Shown here in pieces: positions 38,797 to 39,784 of a DNA stretch of 39,784 nt. The notes beneath the pieces were generated by a model. It saw only the letters and a list, made by a program, of their open reading frames with translations. It did not search any database and had not been told where the DNA came from. The stretch's first letter is position 1; the number at the start of each line of letters is the position of its first letter. Both the position numbers and the translations under genes were made by a program. The DNA is from Burkholderiales bacterium. Lineage in GTDB: Bacteria; Pseudomonadota; Gammaproteobacteria; Burkholderiales; Burkholderiaceae_F. Location of the stretch: NCBI GenBank assembly GCA_020248785.1, contig JADCGX010000068.1, positions 1-39,784 of the forward strand, in the 5' to 3' direction.

Positions 38797-39200
38797 GTGA
38801 AACCTCCCTGCCTGCGCCGTGCCCCGCGAGGCACCCCGTCTGCCCTCGCGACGGCTTCGTGGCGCGTCATCGGGGCTCCTCCGGCTGAACTGCAACGTGT
38901 TACGGGTGCAGGTACACCGAGTCAGTCGCAAGTTACGACGTTGGTTACACGGCGTTTTGACGCGGGTCAACGGCAGGGACGACGCCGCGCAGGCCGGCGG
39001 CGGGCGCAGCGGTCACGTACGACGGTCAGGTACGAGGGTCAGACGAGGGTCAGGTGCGCAAATCAGCGGAGCCGTGGCGCCGCAGGGCGTGGCAGCGCGA
39101 CGTGATCGATTGGCCTTGCGAAGGCCCCTGCGGTGCAGCGTCGCGGCAGTGCGCTGCCGCCGAACCTCGCGGATCTCCGGCGGCGGGCGACGAGCGCCGG
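38797..39200. other. Leader region upstream of hupD, no gene seen
   Basis: About 400 bases separate hupD from the repeat at 39201. I find no supported gene, only GC-rich frames without ribosome sites. Conspicuous features are the FNR-like palindrome at 38957-38970 and short direct tracts (ACGGTCAGG and AGGGTCAG near 39020-39055). The promoter of the hup-hyp operon should lie here. Confidence 0.55.
38957..38970. promoter_or_regulatory. FNR/ANR-like perfect palindrome upstream of hupD
   Basis: TTGAC-GCGG-GTCAA is a perfect 5-4-5 inverted repeat, close to the FNR/FixK/ANR site TTGAT-N4-ATCAA with one change per half. It lies about 160 bases before the hupD start. Oxygen control of hup and hyp genes by FNR-type proteins is known in other proteobacteria, so this is a reasonable candidate. 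Confidence 0.45.
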
Positions 39201-39275
39201 TCGATCAATCGATCAATCGATCAATCGACCAATCGACCAATCGACCAATCGATCAATTGATCAATCGATCAATCG
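39201..39275. repeat. 8-bp tandem repeat (TCGATCAA) after the CBS gene
   Basis: Nine consecutive units of TCGATCAA occur, three reading TCGACCAA and one TTGATCAA. They contain several GATC sites. The unit length is not a multiple of three, so slippage would shift any frame crossing it. The stop codon of the CBS-domain gene lies in the last units. Confidence 0.95.
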
Positions 39276-39633
39276 GCGATAGCGAAGCGGTCGCGCCGGC
39301 GGGACTCCGCGACGAAGTCTTCCATCTCGGGATCGCATTGCGGGCGAACACGATGCGCAGAGGCTGACCATCCTGCACCACGGGGACGTGGTGGAAACCC
39401 TGTTTGTGCATCAAAGCGAGCGCCGTGCCAAACGGTTGCTCGAGCCCAAGCGTGCGCGGCGATGGTGTCGTGACCTGCGCCAGCGGCGTGGCCTCGGGGT
39501 CGAGTCCGCGTGCGACCACGCGGTAGACGGCGTCGCGCTCGGTGAAAATGCCCCGCAGCCCGCCGTCGTCCACCGCCAGCACCGCGCCCGCCCCGACGCG
39601 CGCCATCGCGCGCGCCGCATCGCCCACGCACAT
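39269..39633 (-). pseudogene. CBS-domain protein gene with an apparent frameshift
   Basis: From the ATG at 39633 the frame encodes a CBS pair: VGDAARAMARVGAGAVLAVD, then LRGIFTERDAVYRVVARGLD, TTPSPRTLGLEQPFGTALAL and FHHVPVVQDGQPLRIVFARNA. After ARNA, near 39335, the expected continuation DPEMEDFVAESRRRDRFAIA appears in another frame and ends at 39269. Reading on without a shift gives an atypical tail into the tandem repeat. Homologues usually read ARDALGPELEEFV here, so a one- or two-base indel is likely, real or a sequencing error. The ATG is also late compared with homologues: the conserved strand before it (RLAAPQ) is in frame but has no standard start. Such proteins sense nucleotides; the role here is unknown. 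Confidence 0.65.
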
Positions 39634-39784
39634 CTGGGGCGCGGCCAGTCTTTTCCAATTCAGGTATGAGCCTGGAGCGGACGGCAGTGGATGTAGCGAA
39701 GCGCGTCGATTTGTTGATTGGGGATGCAGTGTAGGGCCGCCTGCGCAGAGCGGGCGGTTGGTGGTTTTTCATTTCCTTTTCAGC

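Noticed and set aside
38885..38925. Possible sigma-54 promoter before hupD (CTGCACCCGTAACACGTTGCA on the minus strand, quoted in part)
   Set aside because: The -24 GG is missing and the spacing is off by one, so I do not call it despite sigma-54 control of hydrogenases in other species.
39201..39275. Possible iteron-type origin or CRISPR
   Set aside because: Simple 8-bp tandem units, no spacers, and no replication gene or DnaA-box cluster nearby.

Overview
This is a GC-rich bacterial chromosome segment, most likely from a betaproteobacterium of the Burkholderiales (inferred from protein character, gene order and the aerobic-type hydrogenase maturation set). Nearly every gene is on the minus strand. 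The window covers chromate resistance, multiheme cytochromes, zinc handling, nickel uptake and [NiFe]-hydrogenase maturation.

Positions 1-1500 hold mobile-element debris: the N-terminal part of an IS1182-type transposase, an orphan membrane-protein fragment, and an internally deleted IS630-type transposase. Positions 1545-4242 are a chrB-chrA-rhodanese operon. Positions 4472-9803 hold five genes: an 11-heme tail-anchored cytochrome, a cytochrome b, an 8-heme NapC-like cytochrome, a small periplasmic cytochrome c, and a separately terminated 6-heme lipoprotein. Together they have 26 predicted c-type haem sites. An FNR/ANR-like palindrome lies upstream. I do not recognise this combination as a named complex, and it is my main candidate for an undescribed electron-transfer system.

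Positions 10117-13378 contain a decayed bacterioferritin gene carrying a 9-bp minisatellite, a CorC/CNNM protein, a ChaN-like lipoprotein, and a small secreted protein with a duplicated four-cysteine motif. Positions 13395-19717 look like a zinc regulon: a ZnuD-like TonB receptor, a ZIP transporter, a COG0523 GTPase and a Zur-type regulator. SelO lies among them. The palindrome GCAAC-N3-GTTGC occurs twice between the divergent ZIP and GTPase genes, and once in near-perfect form upstream of the receptor.

Positions 19851-25344 hold an LTxxQ periplasmic protein, the nickel ECF transporter nikKLMQO, an unknown exported protein and nikR. Positions 25382-38796 are a complete hydrogenase accessory cluster, transcribed hupD-F-G-H-I-J-K, hypA-B-F-C-D-E, an unknown membrane protein, then hypX. 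The hydrogenase structural genes are not in the window. hypF carries an in-frame palindromic insertion and hypB has a very long histidine-rich repeat. The right edge holds a CBS-domain gene with an apparent frameshift, abutting an 8-bp tandem repeat.

The logic of the right half is coherent: NikR and NikKLMQO supply nickel, HypA/HypB insert it, HypCDEF build the Fe(CN)2CO group, HypX supplies CO in air, and the Hup proteins assemble and mature the uptake hydrogenase. Whether hydrogen-derived electrons feed the multiheme module is speculation based on proximity.
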